A stretch of DNA of 64,000 nt from Isoetes taiwanensis (Eukaryota > Streptophyta > Lycopodiopsida > Isoetales > Isoetaceae): NCBI GenBank assembly GCA_021234155.1, contig JAJEKV010000080.1, positions 1,224,182 to 1,288,181 of the forward strand. Direction: 5' to 3'. The translations under genes and the position numbers were made by a program. The first letter of the stretch is position 1. Every line of letters begins with the position of its first letter. The notes below the pieces were generated by a model. It was not told where the DNA came from and ran no database searches. It was given only the letters and a program-made list of their open reading frames with translations. Below, piece by piece: positions 28,937-40,291 of this stretch.

Positions 28937-29341
28937 GGCAACTAAAAAAGTTCATAGTAGGACAGTAAAATCCAAATGCTAGGTGTATGACAAGTGTTTT
29001 ACATGACATTATGATGATGGGTTTTGAAGGCATTGTTCCCGCAAGGTTGATCCTCGAACCTATAGATGTTATTCAACTTAATATTCCCACATGGCCTTTG
29101 TACTAACAAACGTGGTATATATTTGGTCATTGCTTTCGTAATTCCGGGGGATCAATGCATTTTGAAAACATAGCAAATGTGGAAAGAGAGGACTAGCTTT
29201 GTTTCAATCTGATAAGAAAACTCAAGATATCTTAAACTCTTTGCCCTTGTAGTTTTAATTCCAACTTGGTGAGACTTATGTTGGCTGCGCGCGGTGTATT
29301 GTTCTTAATATACCAGGTTCATTGGAAAAACCCCTTCTTGG
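28937..29341. repeat. Dispersed repeat copy A, left part
   Basis: This segment matches 36,370-36,803 over about 400 bases with scattered mismatches and small indels. Shared words include TTCATAGTAGGACA, TTCAACTTAATATTCCCA (with one difference) and CTTAAACTCTTTGCCCTTGT. The match stops at the word CTTCTTGG (29,334-29,341) and resumes in the right part of copy A at 34,839. Copy A is therefore interrupted. The nature of the repeat is unknown and no coding frame is conserved. Confidence 0.75.
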
Positions 29342-29539
29342 TGGCTCACGAGATAACCATACTACGGATTGGGGATCCAGGAGCTAGAAGATCCAGATCC
29401 TCCAGAGAGGAATCGGCGTTCTCGCGGAAGGATCCATTAGAGTTCCGTTTGCACAAATGTGACATGCATTGTCCGAGATTGATCCAGGGCAAAACAGAAA
29501 CCGTCAATTTCGGCCGGAGTCAGGTAGGGAATACTCCCT

Positions 29540-29872
29540 CGGGGATCCCGTTCGGCGATCCCCTCCTCCCGAGGATCGCGGTGGATTGCGATATCACCTA
29601 TACTCACGGAGTTGGTGATCCCTCCTCAGGGATCACTGAGGGCTGGTCCGATGTCTCTCGTTATCGTGGTGGTATTCCCCTCTCCGACTTGCCTCGGGGA
29701 TCCGCGGCTTCGGTGATCCTCTAGGATCAGGGGCGGTCGATATCCTCTCGGGCTGGTGATCCCCACTCCTCCGAGATCGCAGTTTTGATTGATATCCTCT
29801 CGGAATAGCCGGTGATCCCTCTCGAGGATCATCCGCTAGCGGTAGTGATCCCGCCCTCGGGATCACCCTCCC
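29540..29872 (+). repeat. Left subterminal GATC hairpin cluster
   Basis: At least six short palindromes built on GATCC are packed here, near 29,547, 29,614, 29,714, 29,755, 29,815 and 29,845. The clearest have arms TGATCCCT and AGGGATCA around a CCTC or similar loop. They are not evenly spaced. The same words are not seen outside 29,342-34,838. Confidence 0.65.
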
Positions 29873-32740
29873 CACGGCCCGGATTCCATGCCTGGCGGAC
29901 GCGATATGCCGCGATGCCCGCGTGGTACGTCAAATCAGCAGCCGTCGTTATCACGCCTTCCGGCGGGAATCGCGTCCTTGCAATTAGAGCCTCCGCATTG
30001 GTATCCAAAGCCAGACCCTTTCAAATTTTGAAGTGACGGCGGGTTATTACGCCATGCGTTGCCAATAATGTGTTTGCCATGTGGACCAAGTGATGGGAGA
30101 ATTGAATTCCCCACTTCTGCCGGTGCAATTTTGATTACTGCGAACCACGACCTGTAGCATTTTTAGAGGGCGTTGACGCGTAACGGCTGTATCTCGATCT
30201 GGCGCCGAGTTACACTTGTTTAAAGGTAAAAATCAAGCGAATAGACACGGTCGACCTGGTTTCTTACGTTTTTAACCTTTGCTTTGTTTTTAACGTATTC
30301 TTACTGTCCTTGCAGATGAATGATCTGTTAACACGGAAATTAGCTTGAATACCTCCATAAATGAGCCGGGGGCATGAGATGAAGTGCAAATTCTCTTCAT
30401 TACAGTTTCGGAGATATAGTAGGGTTTGGTCGGATCTTGAAGGTGATCCCTTCAAAGAAGGAAAAGGGGAAAAAGCACGATCCGAACTAGCGGTTATTCG
30501 AGCCCTAGCAGAGATAAAAATCGACCTGTTGAGGAGCTCGTGGCGAGAGGATATTCATGGAATTTCAGGGATGGTGTGATGGGGAAAGATTTCTTGGAAC
30601 ACCACAGGGAAAGAGCCCCGGAACTAGGTATGATCGGTTAGCATGAGAATGGAGGTGCAGGAGTAGAGCGATGCTAGCGATAAGAGCTACGGCAGAAGGT
30701 TGATTTTAGAAATCATATGGAGTTCGGGGCACACCTGATTTATAATTTCACCAAGCTCCCCAGATGCCAGGGTGGGATTCTGGCAACAACGACAAGGGTG
30801 AATCAAGAAGAGGGACTATGGGAAGATAGTGTGTAGATCTTGTGATCAGATTTCAAGTATACCCATAACTTGACTAGAAACTTCAAGGGACTAGGCTTGT
30901 TGCGTGATGTTAAATGGGATCAAGCAGTTGGATTACTTCTACGGTGACTTCATCAATTCGCGAGGTTGAGAGAAAGCCTGAGGGGCACAAATTCCGGAAG
31001 AAGCTTAAATATAAAGAGAGTCAACCGGTACCGAGCCATGGCAATGGGATTACGCAGTCAGTGGCCGCCCATTTCGTAGGTTAAATGAACCCAAATTGGG
31101 CCCTTGACGATTGGAGTTGAGGGTTCATGCTGCGGATATTGATAATCTGAAATCTCCGGCGCAAAGGAGGAACTTCACATCGTTGGATACACCATTGGCG
31201 TAAAACGGCGTCGCTATCATGGCTCCCAATCTAGTTGACTACGAAAGAATCCAGAGCGATGGCGAGAGGAGCGGTTGATTCGATTATAAAAACCAGCCGG
31301 GGATAAGATACATTATTGTATTGCATAGTCCCTCCTTTCGGCTGGCATTACGTCCTGAGAGGAGTGCAGCGAGGAGAATGGATTAATTTCACATTGGCAT
31401 ATCAATTGTTGTGGAGGGAGGTAAAGCTACTTAAAGATTAGGCGACAAATGCATAATCTGGGTAAGGTTCTTCATCCACCGGCGAGGCCCAAGAACAACA
31501 ATTCCAAGTGTACCGGGAGATTTGCAATCTTGAGGTGGATCTGCGGCATTGGAACTTCTTCTTGTGGAAGTGTAATTTGCCCTACAGGTTCACTTACATT
31601 GCTTTCAAACAATTGGAATTCTGTTTTAATTTGCACATCCTCTCCTTAGGACACTTTGTCCATTAGGTTACCGAGGAAGAGTATCACCATGTAATGGACC
31701 CACCACAACGCATTCAGTTATTTCTACCAGAATTATATGGAAGGCTGGCGAGGTTTAGAAGCCGAGGAACTGGCATATGACCAATTTGCAAAGTTGATCC
31801 ATATCCGCAGTTTTGGCAAAGAAGCTGCTCAATGGAGAATTCAGCATGTTGTTACTACTACATTCACATTGAAAATGCAGACGCTTGTCCTTTGTGAAGT
31901 TCGACAATTGTCAGTGATTAGTTTTCGGTACGGTGGCCATTGAACTGTTTATATTAGTTGTTGATCAGTAGCATGCGAAGGCGAACAGCTTTGCCGGGTG
32001 CACTGATTCTTGCCGACCACGCATGCGGATGTTGGGGGAAGCTTCTTAACTTTGTGAGTTATTTCGAGGGTGTACCACATATTTGTAATGGTTTTGACGC
32101 CATTATTAGGTTCTTTATTTTAGAGTTGAACTTCGGATTACATTTCAGTTCTTAGTGACCTATTCAGAGGTGGAAGTACGAGGAATCCAGCAATGCTCCC
32201 TTACTTGTATACCCGATGGATGCTCCCGGCAATATAGCAATGAATTGTGGTGTATATGTGGTAAATTATGTGAATAATTTATTGATGTTTTGCGACGCAA
32301 AGGTCGGGTAAATCCTGGTCGAATGACCAAGAATTGTCACTTTTGGTGTCATTCTTAAGAATTGTTCTTTTCGAGGGTTGATATTACGAGTTGGTTCGAA
32401 GGAAGAATAGATATGCCAATGATGTTTCCATTCTGATTTTGCAGTAATTATCCTTGAGGAAATCCACTTTATTTGCACCGAAGGCAGGATCGGATTCTCG
32501 TCCGGTTAGATGCAACGTTAAAAATGGCCCCGAAAATAACAATGGATCTAATACGTATATTTGAATGTATTTGAGTGCTTGTATGCACATATGAATTACA
32601 TATGAATATAAGAAATGAACTTTCTATGAAATATTCTTGGTCAATGTGGAATAGCGAGGATACATTGAAATATTGGTCCAATGTGAAATATTGAGATCCA
32701 ATGTGTTAATGTTCCTTGATAATTATGTTGTGGAACCACT

Positions 32741-33145
32741 GGGATCACAACAATAATGGATCCCCTCGGATCACTAGATGGTATTGGATCACCTCCTCAG
32801 GGATCTGCGATGTGAAAAAACATTATTTAATTTCAATGGTATGGATATTATTTTTCGATATTAAGGGATATTGGATTTGTGAATGGGATGATCCCCTCTA
32901 GAGTCTAATATAATTAACTCATCCCCTCTCAGAAGGATCCTGCGATAAGCGAAAAAAAGCATTATTTAATTTCAATGGGCAGAGGATATTATTTTTACGA
33001 TATTAAAGGCATATTAGTAGATGGGATGATCCCTCTCCAGGGGATCACAACATAATTAATGGGATCCCTCCTCTCCTGCGATGGCGAAAAAGCATGGTAT
33101 GGGTACTTGTTACCGATATTAAGGCATATTCTTCGATCTTGGGTG
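32741..33145 (+). repeat. Three tandem 135-bp units inside the 5.5-kb insert
   Basis: The anchor TGCGAT occurs at 32,806, 32,941 and 33,077, giving periods of 135 and 136 bases. Each unit contains a GATCCC/GGGATC hairpin, then TGCGAT and GCGAAAAA-like sequence; units 1 and 2 share CATTATTTAATTTCAATGG, and all three have a CGATATTAA block. Unit 3 is more diverged. Hairpin and unit spacing coincide, so the array seems built from the same motif as the insert ends. Confidence 0.75.
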
Positions 33146-33591
33146 TGATCCCTACCTCAGGGATCTCACCGCGATGGGTTCTTAAATGTCCCAAGTTAAC
33201 CTCAATGGTTTCATTTCTTAGAGTGATTTGGAACATAGGTTATCGTGGTGGTGAGAACAATTGAAAGTAAACTCATAAATGACTTAACATGTTACGTTCA
33301 GCTGCATGCACAATGCTTCCCTCCATCTCAACCTTGCTTCCAGCTCTTTTGATTTCCTTGTCCTTCACATTTCCCAAAAAGCTCTATCAAAGGCTTGAGC
33401 ACGGCCAAACTATTTCCACACTTCTCTTCAATTGCCAAGGTGGGAAGAGTGGTTATGGCTATCATGTTGGTGCCCCCAACATCATTCATTTCTCTAGCCT
33501 AGTGTCGAGGTTGTCTCATAAAGAGAATCGGTAGCAACAAGCATTCCGGGATCTTTTTGAGCCCTTGACACCACTCTAGCAATTACTTCAC

Positions 33592-34374
33592 ATGGGATGC
33601 ACGAGTCTTATCAAGTTAAACCTTTCTCTCCATTTGGGGAGAGAGACTCCTCCCAAGCATACAATGTCGGGCCACATCTTCACATGGGTTTCCCTCCCAA
33701 GGAACTATCTCTTCACATGGCCTCAAGCGGTCCATGCCCGACCAATTGTCCCATATTGGGACCCAAGCACATGTAAAGATCACGATCTGCAGTTGCCGGA
33801 ATTGCATAACCTTAACACGGTGTTTACACAAGTTGCCCCTTGCTCCCCCAAGGGCAGTCACAAAGATGCCCAATTCTTGTGTGCCCGTTCACAAAAAAGT
33901 AAGGACTTAGCCCCAAGGACGTTAAGCTTTTTGCATACGCCTCACCTTCCCCGGTTGGTGAATGTGACTTGTTCATCCGCAATCTTCCTTGCACCTCATT
34001 ATGGGCGACTCTATTATCTCCTCCTGGGATGTGTTTACTACAAAGCCTGCTCCCTTCATGGACCTACAACACAAAGGAATCATATAAACACAAGGCTAGA
34101 GAGAAGGATGTGGGAGGAACTATGCACCGATGTATGTGCATTGTGTCTCCACGTTATTGGTTGGGATGTAGAGCAGCCAATCAATCCTCCTTCCTCGAAG
34201 ATTGCACGTTTAGAAATGCCAGGCGCCTCTTCTCCCTCTAGGTCGTCCATGCTGCGGCATTCGGCTCCCTCTACGGGCTACTTGACATGCGCCAGAGAGA
34301 AACCCGAGAAAACAAGCGTACTGGGGGGGATCCCGGGAGGATGGTCTGAGAACCTCCACGTGTCCTCATTTTGA
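33592..34374 (+). other. Unassigned 260-codon open frame in the insert
   Basis: A plus-strand frame of 260 codons opens at 33,592. The predicted protein has no domain, signal peptide or repeat that I recognise and is rich in His, Pro, Ser and Cys in no clear pattern. The word CTTCACATGG recurs at about 33,587, 33,679 and 33,711. I judge it more likely a chance frame in repetitive DNA than a gene, but it is the longest open frame in the insert and so is recorded. Confidence 0.15.
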
Positions 34375-34579
34375 GTGGGCTGGCCCGTGCATGGTGGCAA
34401 GTTCAAACCTGGACCATTGGGTGGGTCTGAACTTCAATCTCCAACGTCCATGCAGCTTTCCTTATCACCAGGCCTCCGAGGTCCACATGTGTGCAATCAG
34501 CGTCTGATCACGGAGGGTCGGAGTCGCTCGTGACCAGCAGGTCGCCCATGCTGAAGGAAAGCCCGACACCGCATTAGCC

Positions 34580-34836
34580 TGTCATGGATGTGATCCCGGG
34601 GAGGAGGGAGGGTCCTGGCCCGTCCTCGGGGAGGATATGAAGCCGGAGCCCTCGTGATCCGGAGGAGGGATCACCTGCTCGGAGAGGGGTCTCGGCCAGA
34701 CCCCTCTCGTGATCGGGAGGGAGGGATCCTGCAGCCTGGAGGGGACTCGGCGGGCCCTCACGTGATCAGGAGGAGGGGATGCGCCTGGCTGTCTCCGGGG
34801 AGAGACGGCGACCCTACGTGATCCGGAGGAGGGATC
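34580..34836 (-). repeat. Right subterminal GATC hairpin cluster
   Basis: Four related motifs, GTGATCCGGAGGAGGGATCA and variants, lie near 34,656, 34,706, 34,761 and 34,815; a fifth partial form is near 34,585. Read on the minus strand they become GTGATCCCTCCTCC-type words, like the cluster at the left end of the insert. The last one ends at the insert border. Confidence 0.65.
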
Positions 34837-34838
34837 AT

Positions 34839-35116
34839 CTTCTTGGTTCATTAAAGCTCTTGCCCAACTTGTGAGAAAATACAATAAGAGGATCCTTTTA
34901 TATATTGTAATAAAACCTTTTATATACAATATAAAAGGATATTTTGATATTTTGTCTGGTACGACATGCATAAAATAATGCTATCTTGTAGTCATCGTAC
35001 TATTTTATGAATTGTGGAGGGCCAAGTGGCACACTCCTAGCTTCACCACAGGTGCCCCACTGTTCCTTTACAAGGCATACGAGTGTGCCACTTGTTCTTT
35101 GTGTGGCAACAATTAT
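34839..35116. repeat. Dispersed repeat copy A, right part
   Basis: Continues the match to copy B (36,796-37,073) after the 5.5-kb insert. It contains an inverted repeat in which a TCCTTTTATAT arm is answered about 30 bases later by ATATAAAAGGA (about 34,890-34,945); copy B has the same fold with one change. The match ends with GTGTGGCAACAATTAT in both copies. Confidence 0.75.
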
Positions 35117-35764
35117 TAAAGAGATAGGGAGCAAGCAGGCAACCTTGCCTTATACCTTTCCTAAAATAAAAAGGACTAGAAGGTTCTTCATCTACCAAGA
35201 CTAATGCTGAGGCAAGTTTATTCAGTCCCATTGAGATATTGATGAACTGCTTATGGAATCCTGTGTAACTCATCACTTCTCACAGACTATCCCAACTAAG
35301 AGAATCATAGGCCCTTCGAAAGGCCATCTTGACCAGTACACAATTTTTGTGGTTCTGCACTAGTGCATCTCTTTCCTAGCAGCTAGATAATTGACTAAGA
35401 TATACCTACCTAGAAGAAAAGCTGATTGCTCCCTTCCAATAACCCTATTTAAGATAGGCTTTAAACAATTGTCAATTCCTTTCATAACTACCTTGTACAA
35501 GACATTTATTAGTGCAATGGGTCACCACTCTCCAAGTGATTGAGATCTAGAGAATTTCGGAACCGGAGTGATGAAACCTGCAGCTAGTGTAGGATGTAAT
35601 GTGCAAGAAGACCAAGCCTCTCGAATAGCTTTAACAAAGTCATAACCAAGGGCATTCTTAAAACTCCACACTATTTTGTTTTTCATATTATAAGAAGAGC
35701 AACTTATGTTGCATCCCATGTCAGCTACACCTTCGCGCACATGGCAGCGTGGCGTGACTTCCAT
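35117..35764 (-). pseudogene. LINE reverse transcriptase remnant
   Basis: The minus strand carries a decayed piece of a plant L1-type reverse transcriptase. Read downward from 35,764, the frame ends in a finger-domain block FITPVPKFSRSQSLGEW. An in-frame stop (TGA at 35,522-35,524) stands where the family has Arg in WRPI. The next block continues PIALINVLYKVVMKGI. After a frameshift near 35,330 the motif VKMAFRRAYDSLSWD appears, then GIRQGCLLAPYLF, which matches the RQGDPLSPYLF block just before the catalytic YADD. The YADD motif itself is not present. The endonuclease and the C-terminal part are missing. It starts immediately after the end of repeat copy A. Clearly dead. Confidence 0.85.
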
Positions 35765-36369
35765 ACCTCTGCATCAAGATAGATAGATAATTAGAAACTT
35801 TAACAGGGCATATTGTACTAACAATACAAGCCACTAAGTGATCATGAGAGGATTTATTTATTTTTATGAAAACATACATATACGACACACACAAATATGA
35901 TTTTTGTGGATTTCACACTATACATAATTGTAAACGGGAGAAAAATTTGTACATCTACAGGATGCATCGTCTGATCTATAAATGCAAAGGGGTTATAGAA
36001 TTTGGGTTCTACATGGTTATACATATTGCTAAACTATTACATTTGAAATAAATATCTATGCGAGGGGGGTATGTTTAACGCTGACAAAAAGGCTTGTATA
36101 AGTATGGCATGGAAGCAAAATTTGTACAATATGAGACCTTATGGGAGGGTTTTCTTCCAGAAAAAAAGGTGACATATCATTATAGCTTAGGTGCTTCCAC
36201 GCCAAAAATGCGGCATAAGTTGCTCTTTTTATATACATATATCACACATATATTTGCACAACACCTTGATTTCGTGTATCCTTTTATCCTCATCCAAACA
36301 AATCCTGTAGTGTAACAAAGTACGTGACATACATAGCTCAGCATTCCTCTTTTTCATTGCCAACAACAA

Positions 36370-37073
36370 GAAAAAACTAAAAGTTCATAGTAGGACAATG
36401 ATAAAATCCAAAATGCTAGGTGTATATACAACTGTTTACATCGCATTATGATGAGTTTAGAGGCATTGTTCCTCTAAGTTGTCCTGGAACTTATAGCTGT
36501 TATTCGACTTAATATTCCCATGGCCTTACATACTAACAAAAGTAATATATATTTAGTAGTACTTTCTTTTAATTCCAAGATTATTTAGTAGTACTTTCTT
36601 TTAATTCCAAGATCAATGCATTCTTCAAGCATAGTAAATGTGCAAAGAGAGGACTAACTTGTTTCAATGTAGTAAAGTTCAAGATATCTTAAACTCTTTG
36701 CCCTTGTAGTTTTAATTCCAACTTGGAGAGATAGCATATTGGCCACATAAGTGTCATCATTTCTTCTTCCAGGCCAGTTTCATTGGAAAAAGCCCCTTCT
36801 TGGTTCATCAAAACTCTTGCCCAACTTGTGAGAAAATACAATAAGAGGATCCTTTTATATATTGTAATAAAGCCTTTTATATACAATATAAGAGGATCTT
36901 TTGATATATTGTCTGATACGACATGCATAAAATACTGCTATCTTGTAGTCGTCGTACTATTTTATGCATCGTGGAGGGCCAAGTGGTACACTCCTAGCTT
37001 CACCACCCGTGCGCAACTATTTCTTTACAAGGCATACAAGTGTGCCACTGGTTCTTTGTGTGGCAACAATTAT
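36370..37073. repeat. Dispersed repeat copy B, uninterrupted
   Basis: About 700 bases that match copy A without the 5.5-kb insert. It has its own private change: a tandem duplication of about 31 bases (TTAGTAGTACTTTCTTTTAA present twice, about 36,556-36,613). Copy B is the reference that allows the insert in copy A to be delimited to the base. Confidence 0.75.
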
Positions 37074-37307
37074 ATAGGGTCAACGCATGGAGGTGGGGGG
37101 TACTTTTGATGTCAGCGACTTTCTGGGGCTATTTTCTTTGTATTTTTGAAAAGTATTTTTCTTTCATTTTTTTGATATTTTTCCTTGAAACGCATTCATA
37201 TTACGCATTGGAATACAAATTTCAACTTCATCAGAGTTATACAAAAGAAGATAAAAACAAGTAAAATTTTTTGCATTAGATGTTTAGGGGGTGCTGGTGG
37301 TGCTTGC

Positions 37308-37310
<3 letters not shown>

Positions 37311-37338
<28 letters not shown>
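37311..37338 (+). repeat. Poly(A) tract
   Basis: A run of about 28 adenines. It could be the tail of a retroposed sequence that lies to its left on the plus strand, but I could not recognise the body of a LINE or SINE there. A GACA/GGCA microsatellite follows at about 37,628-37,650. Confidence 0.6.
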
Positions 37339-37341
<3 letters not shown>

Positions 37342-38432
37342 TTTGACCCTATAGGCTATTGAAATCAAGTAAACTAGTAATCGATCAAAACAAGCATATG
37401 AATTGGTGGTTAATATTCGTCATTAGGCTAACTATTTGAGTCTGGCCATTAAGGTTTAATAACCTTTTGTTAAAGCAAGATTCCCAAAATTTTGCTATGT
37501 TTAGCCAAACAAAATCGTGCTTTAAATTTTTGTTTTCTAATAGTTCACGAAACTTTTTACAATTTCAAGGTTTTTTAGCCAAACTTATACGTTTGGTAAA
37601 CAACTTCAATGTATAATTTACGTACAAACAGACAGACAGGCAGGCAGACATATAGTTTTTTTACGTCACATGGACCTAATCGGGCCGTGGGACGAGTACA
37701 TGCAATGGAAAAAGCCCAATTGAAACTGGGGACTAAGACCTACCACAAGACAAAATAGAAATTACAAACAAATATAAAAAACAGGGTTATGCAGAAACTG
37801 TCTATGGATCAGAGGGCCACTGATCCATAGTGATAGCCTGGCCTCCGTTATCCACTTCCCACTTCCATTGCAGGCGAGCTTTTTTGAATTCGTAATAATC
37901 TCTTTAGATATTTATAAAATATCTAGAGAACAAACAAACAAAATATAAAATATAAAGATGTTTAAGATAAATTTAGCCAGATTCATTTGGCCTTATTCCT
38001 TGTTAGAACATCAGGTTAAGATTCTATACAGGCATTTACATGGGCGACTGAACCTCCACTTTGGCCTTTGGTACGTTACGAAAACGTCATGAATTATCCA
38101 CCTTTGTTGAGTGAGACACAGTATGACATGAGGCACTGAGAAGTGCAACAAGATTAGACGGAATACCTACTATACCTACAGTGAAGTGCAAGGCCTATAG
38201 CTATAGTGGGATGATCTATAACCCACAATGTGGCCCATGCAAGGAATATATTAAACATGCAATGCAAGGTTCAAATAATATATTAGAAACAAAATGTTAA
38301 AATAATATCCATCTATCTTGTTTTATTTTTTATTTTTTTTGCAACTATGGCCATAGTGATATCATAGTTATGGGGAAAAATGGCCATTGTGGTATGGCCC
38401 ATATACATTCAAGAAGTGTGATTCCAACATGC

Positions 38433-38440
38433 TATAAATA
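38433..38440 (+). promoter_or_regulatory. TATA box of the F-box gene
   Basis: TATAAATA lies 35-42 bases before the ATG at 38,475. With transcription starting about 30 bases downstream of a TATA box, the 5' leader would be only a few bases long. The ATG context (GGCTATGGCGG) fits plant initiation, with G at +4. Confidence 0.55.
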
Positions 38441-38474
38441 ACCTAAACTCCTTTGCAAAATACAGAGTCTGGCT

Positions 38475-39542
38475 ATGGCGGCAGATCTTCTGCCTTATGC
38501 AATGCTTCCTCTGGAGCTCCAAGACAAGATCATGGCCCATCTGCCTCTTTCTAAGATCTTTGCTCTTAGATCCCTTTCAAAGCGCTCGTATAATCTTCCT
38601 TTCTGCCCTCTTTTCCTTCAATTATACAGCCAGATCTGTGCCCCCGTTTCATCCTGGTTGATTCTTCCAAAATATCCTTCCTATTTGGGCTGTATGGCCT
38701 TCAATCCTTCTAATAACCGCTGGTATAGTCTTTCTTTGTCATCCCTGCCCCTAAATCTGCAGGTCGATTCTGCCAAAAGTGGGGTTCTTGTTTTTTTATC
38801 ACCCGATTACCGGAATGATAGAAAGGTATACATATATAATCCTTTAAGAAGAGATTCCACGGTTATCTCATGCCCTGATTTTATCAAGGGTTCCAGCATT
38901 GTGATGGCTTTGTCTCAGAACAGGTATAAGATTCTTGTTTTATCTCTTGAATCCGCTTTGCGGAAGGGAATTGCCACTTTGGTTTATGATTCCTGCACAA
39001 AGAAGTGGAAAGAAGAAGCCAGGTTACCTGTTGATGTTGCTTTAGGTTGCCCTTCAAAAAGAATGATCCATTTTGGTAACAAATGCTTCATTTTAGGAAG
39101 AAAAATGGCATCTGAAAGCCCTGCCTCAACGCTGGCTTTAATGTATGATACCGAAAAGCGTGTTTGGAGCAGTTTAATGCTGCCAGATGATGGATTAGAG
39201 ACCAAAAATTGGCTAATGCAGTGCACAGATAGTCTGTTTTTGGCACAGATGCAAAGCACAGAGATTCATGTATGGATGCTGGATATGCAGGCACTGAAAT
39301 GGGTTGATTGGGGTTCAGTTCCTCAAATATTTGCAAAAGAGTTTGTGAAAGAAGGAAGAAAAGAAGTATCTGTAGATGATTGCACAGGTTTGGATCACTT
39401 TCTGATTTTCTGTAAATTTCCAAGGATCTTGGCTTTTGACACAGTTCAAAAAGCTTGGAGATGGCTTCCAGATCATCCTGCCCTGTATGATGTTTCAAAA
39501 TCTGTATTCTGTCTTGAGCCTAGATTGTGCACCATAGTCTAG
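38475..39542 (+). CDS. F-box protein, kelch-type C-terminal region
   Basis: An uninterrupted 355-codon gene, the only clearly intact one in the window. Residues about 10-50 form an F-box: LPLELQDKIMAHLPLSKIF, then LRSLSKRSY. In this family the F-box binds SKP1, making the protein the substrate receptor of an SCF E3 ubiquitin ligase. The rest has the pattern of plant F-box/kelch-associated proteins: SSWLILPKYPSYLGCMAFNP followed by a serine/leucine strand (about 58-95), a VYIYNPLRRDS block (about 118), and repeated strands ending in W-S/K such as KRVWSSLMLP and QALKWVDWGSV. Length is typical for the intronless At5g15710/At3g61590-like group, but I would not name the orthologue. The start follows a TATA box at a sensible distance. 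The substrate is unknown. Confidence 0.85.
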   Translation: MAADLLPYAMLPLELQDKIMAHLPLSKIFALRSLSKRSYNLPFCPLFLQLYSQICAPVSSWLILPKYPSYLGCMAFNPSNNRWYSLSLSSLPLNLQVDSAKSGVLVFLSPDYRNDRKVYIYNPLRRDSTVISCPDFIKGSSIVMALSQNRYKILVLSLESALRKGIATLVYDSCTKKWKEEARLPVDVALGCPSKRMIHFGNKCFILGRKMASESPASTLALMYDTEKRVWSSLMLPDDGLETKNWLMQCTDSLFLAQMQSTEIHVWMLDMQALKWVDWGSVPQIFAKEFVKEGRKEVSVDDCTGLDHFLIFCKFPRILAFDTVQKAWRWLPDHPALYDVSKSVFCLEPRLCTIV

Positions 39543-40176
39543 ATGAAGCCTAACTTTATGTACCAAGATAAATTATCATGTTATTCTTATCCATTGCAAT
39601 GCTGTTATTATCACATCTTACCAGATCTGTTAAATTCCTGACAGAATGCAAAAAACAAACATGGACATCGTGTGTTCATTTAGGTAGTAGGGGAATTATA
39701 AAGTAATGAAAAGAAAGAAAGAAAAGAAATAGCCCTTTATTTATCCAATGGATATCCGCACACATTTGAGTATGGATTTCCTTTGCATACACATTTAAAT
39801 ATGGATTTCCTAGGTAAGGTAGCCTTGAAAAGTATTAACAAAAATATTTGTAATTTGAGACTCTTCCTCGAGCTCAGCTTTCGTGCCTTAATTCATTGAC
39901 ATTGTAGTTGACCAAAAAAAAAAAAAGGAACCATTATGTTTGATCCGAGGAAAATTGATGATTGATGTGCAAGGCATGATGGGTGATGGCTTACCGCCTT
40001 TGTAAGATGATGTATGTCCACTTGTTAAAAATATTGACACGGAGCAATTGTGTGATTCTAAGCGCTGTGGTGATGATCTATGACGACTTCTTAAAATGGC
40101 ACAGGGAAGAACTATATGACTTTGGCGTTCATCTCGCAAATCTGAAATACCAACCTTTTGAATCAAGGACACCATG

Positions 40177-40291
40177 GAGTGTTGTTTCCATACGATACCT
40201 TTCAATACGAGTACGGTGAGTATTTTATATTGTACGTATATTATATGTACAGTAAATATTTTATACAAACGATAGGTACGATAACAACACT
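40177..40291. mobile_element. Small foldback element with GTGTTGTT ends
   Basis: About 115 AT-rich bases begin with AGTGTTGTT and end with AACAACACT; inside are GTAC-rich words (GATACC near the left, GGTACGAT near the right). The ends resemble those of the larger element at 42,174-42,541 (CAGTGTTG...CAACACTG), so both may belong to one family. The target duplication is unclear. Confidence 0.4.

Larger units (their letters stand above)
29342..34838. mobile_element. 5.5-kb insertion with GATC hairpin subterminal motifs
   Basis: This block splits copy A of a repeat that is uninterrupted in copy B. CTTCTTGG flanks both sides (29,334-29,341 and 34,839-34,846) and occurs once in copy B (36,796-36,803). 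That is what an insertion with an 8-bp target duplication would leave. Both ends are dense in short hairpins: on the left TGATCCCT...AGGGATCA forms (about 29,540-29,870), on the right GTGATCCGGAGGAGGGATCA forms (about 34,580-34,836). The right motif is roughly the reverse complement of the left one. Inverted subterminal repeats and an 8-bp duplication resemble hAT-type DNA transposons, but I see no clear terminal inverted repeat and no transposase. A deletion in copy B by microhomology is the main alternative. Confidence 0.5.

Noticed and set aside
39888-40268. 126-aa minus frame next to the F-box gene
   Set aside because: It overlaps the small foldback element and an A-rich run and has no domain.
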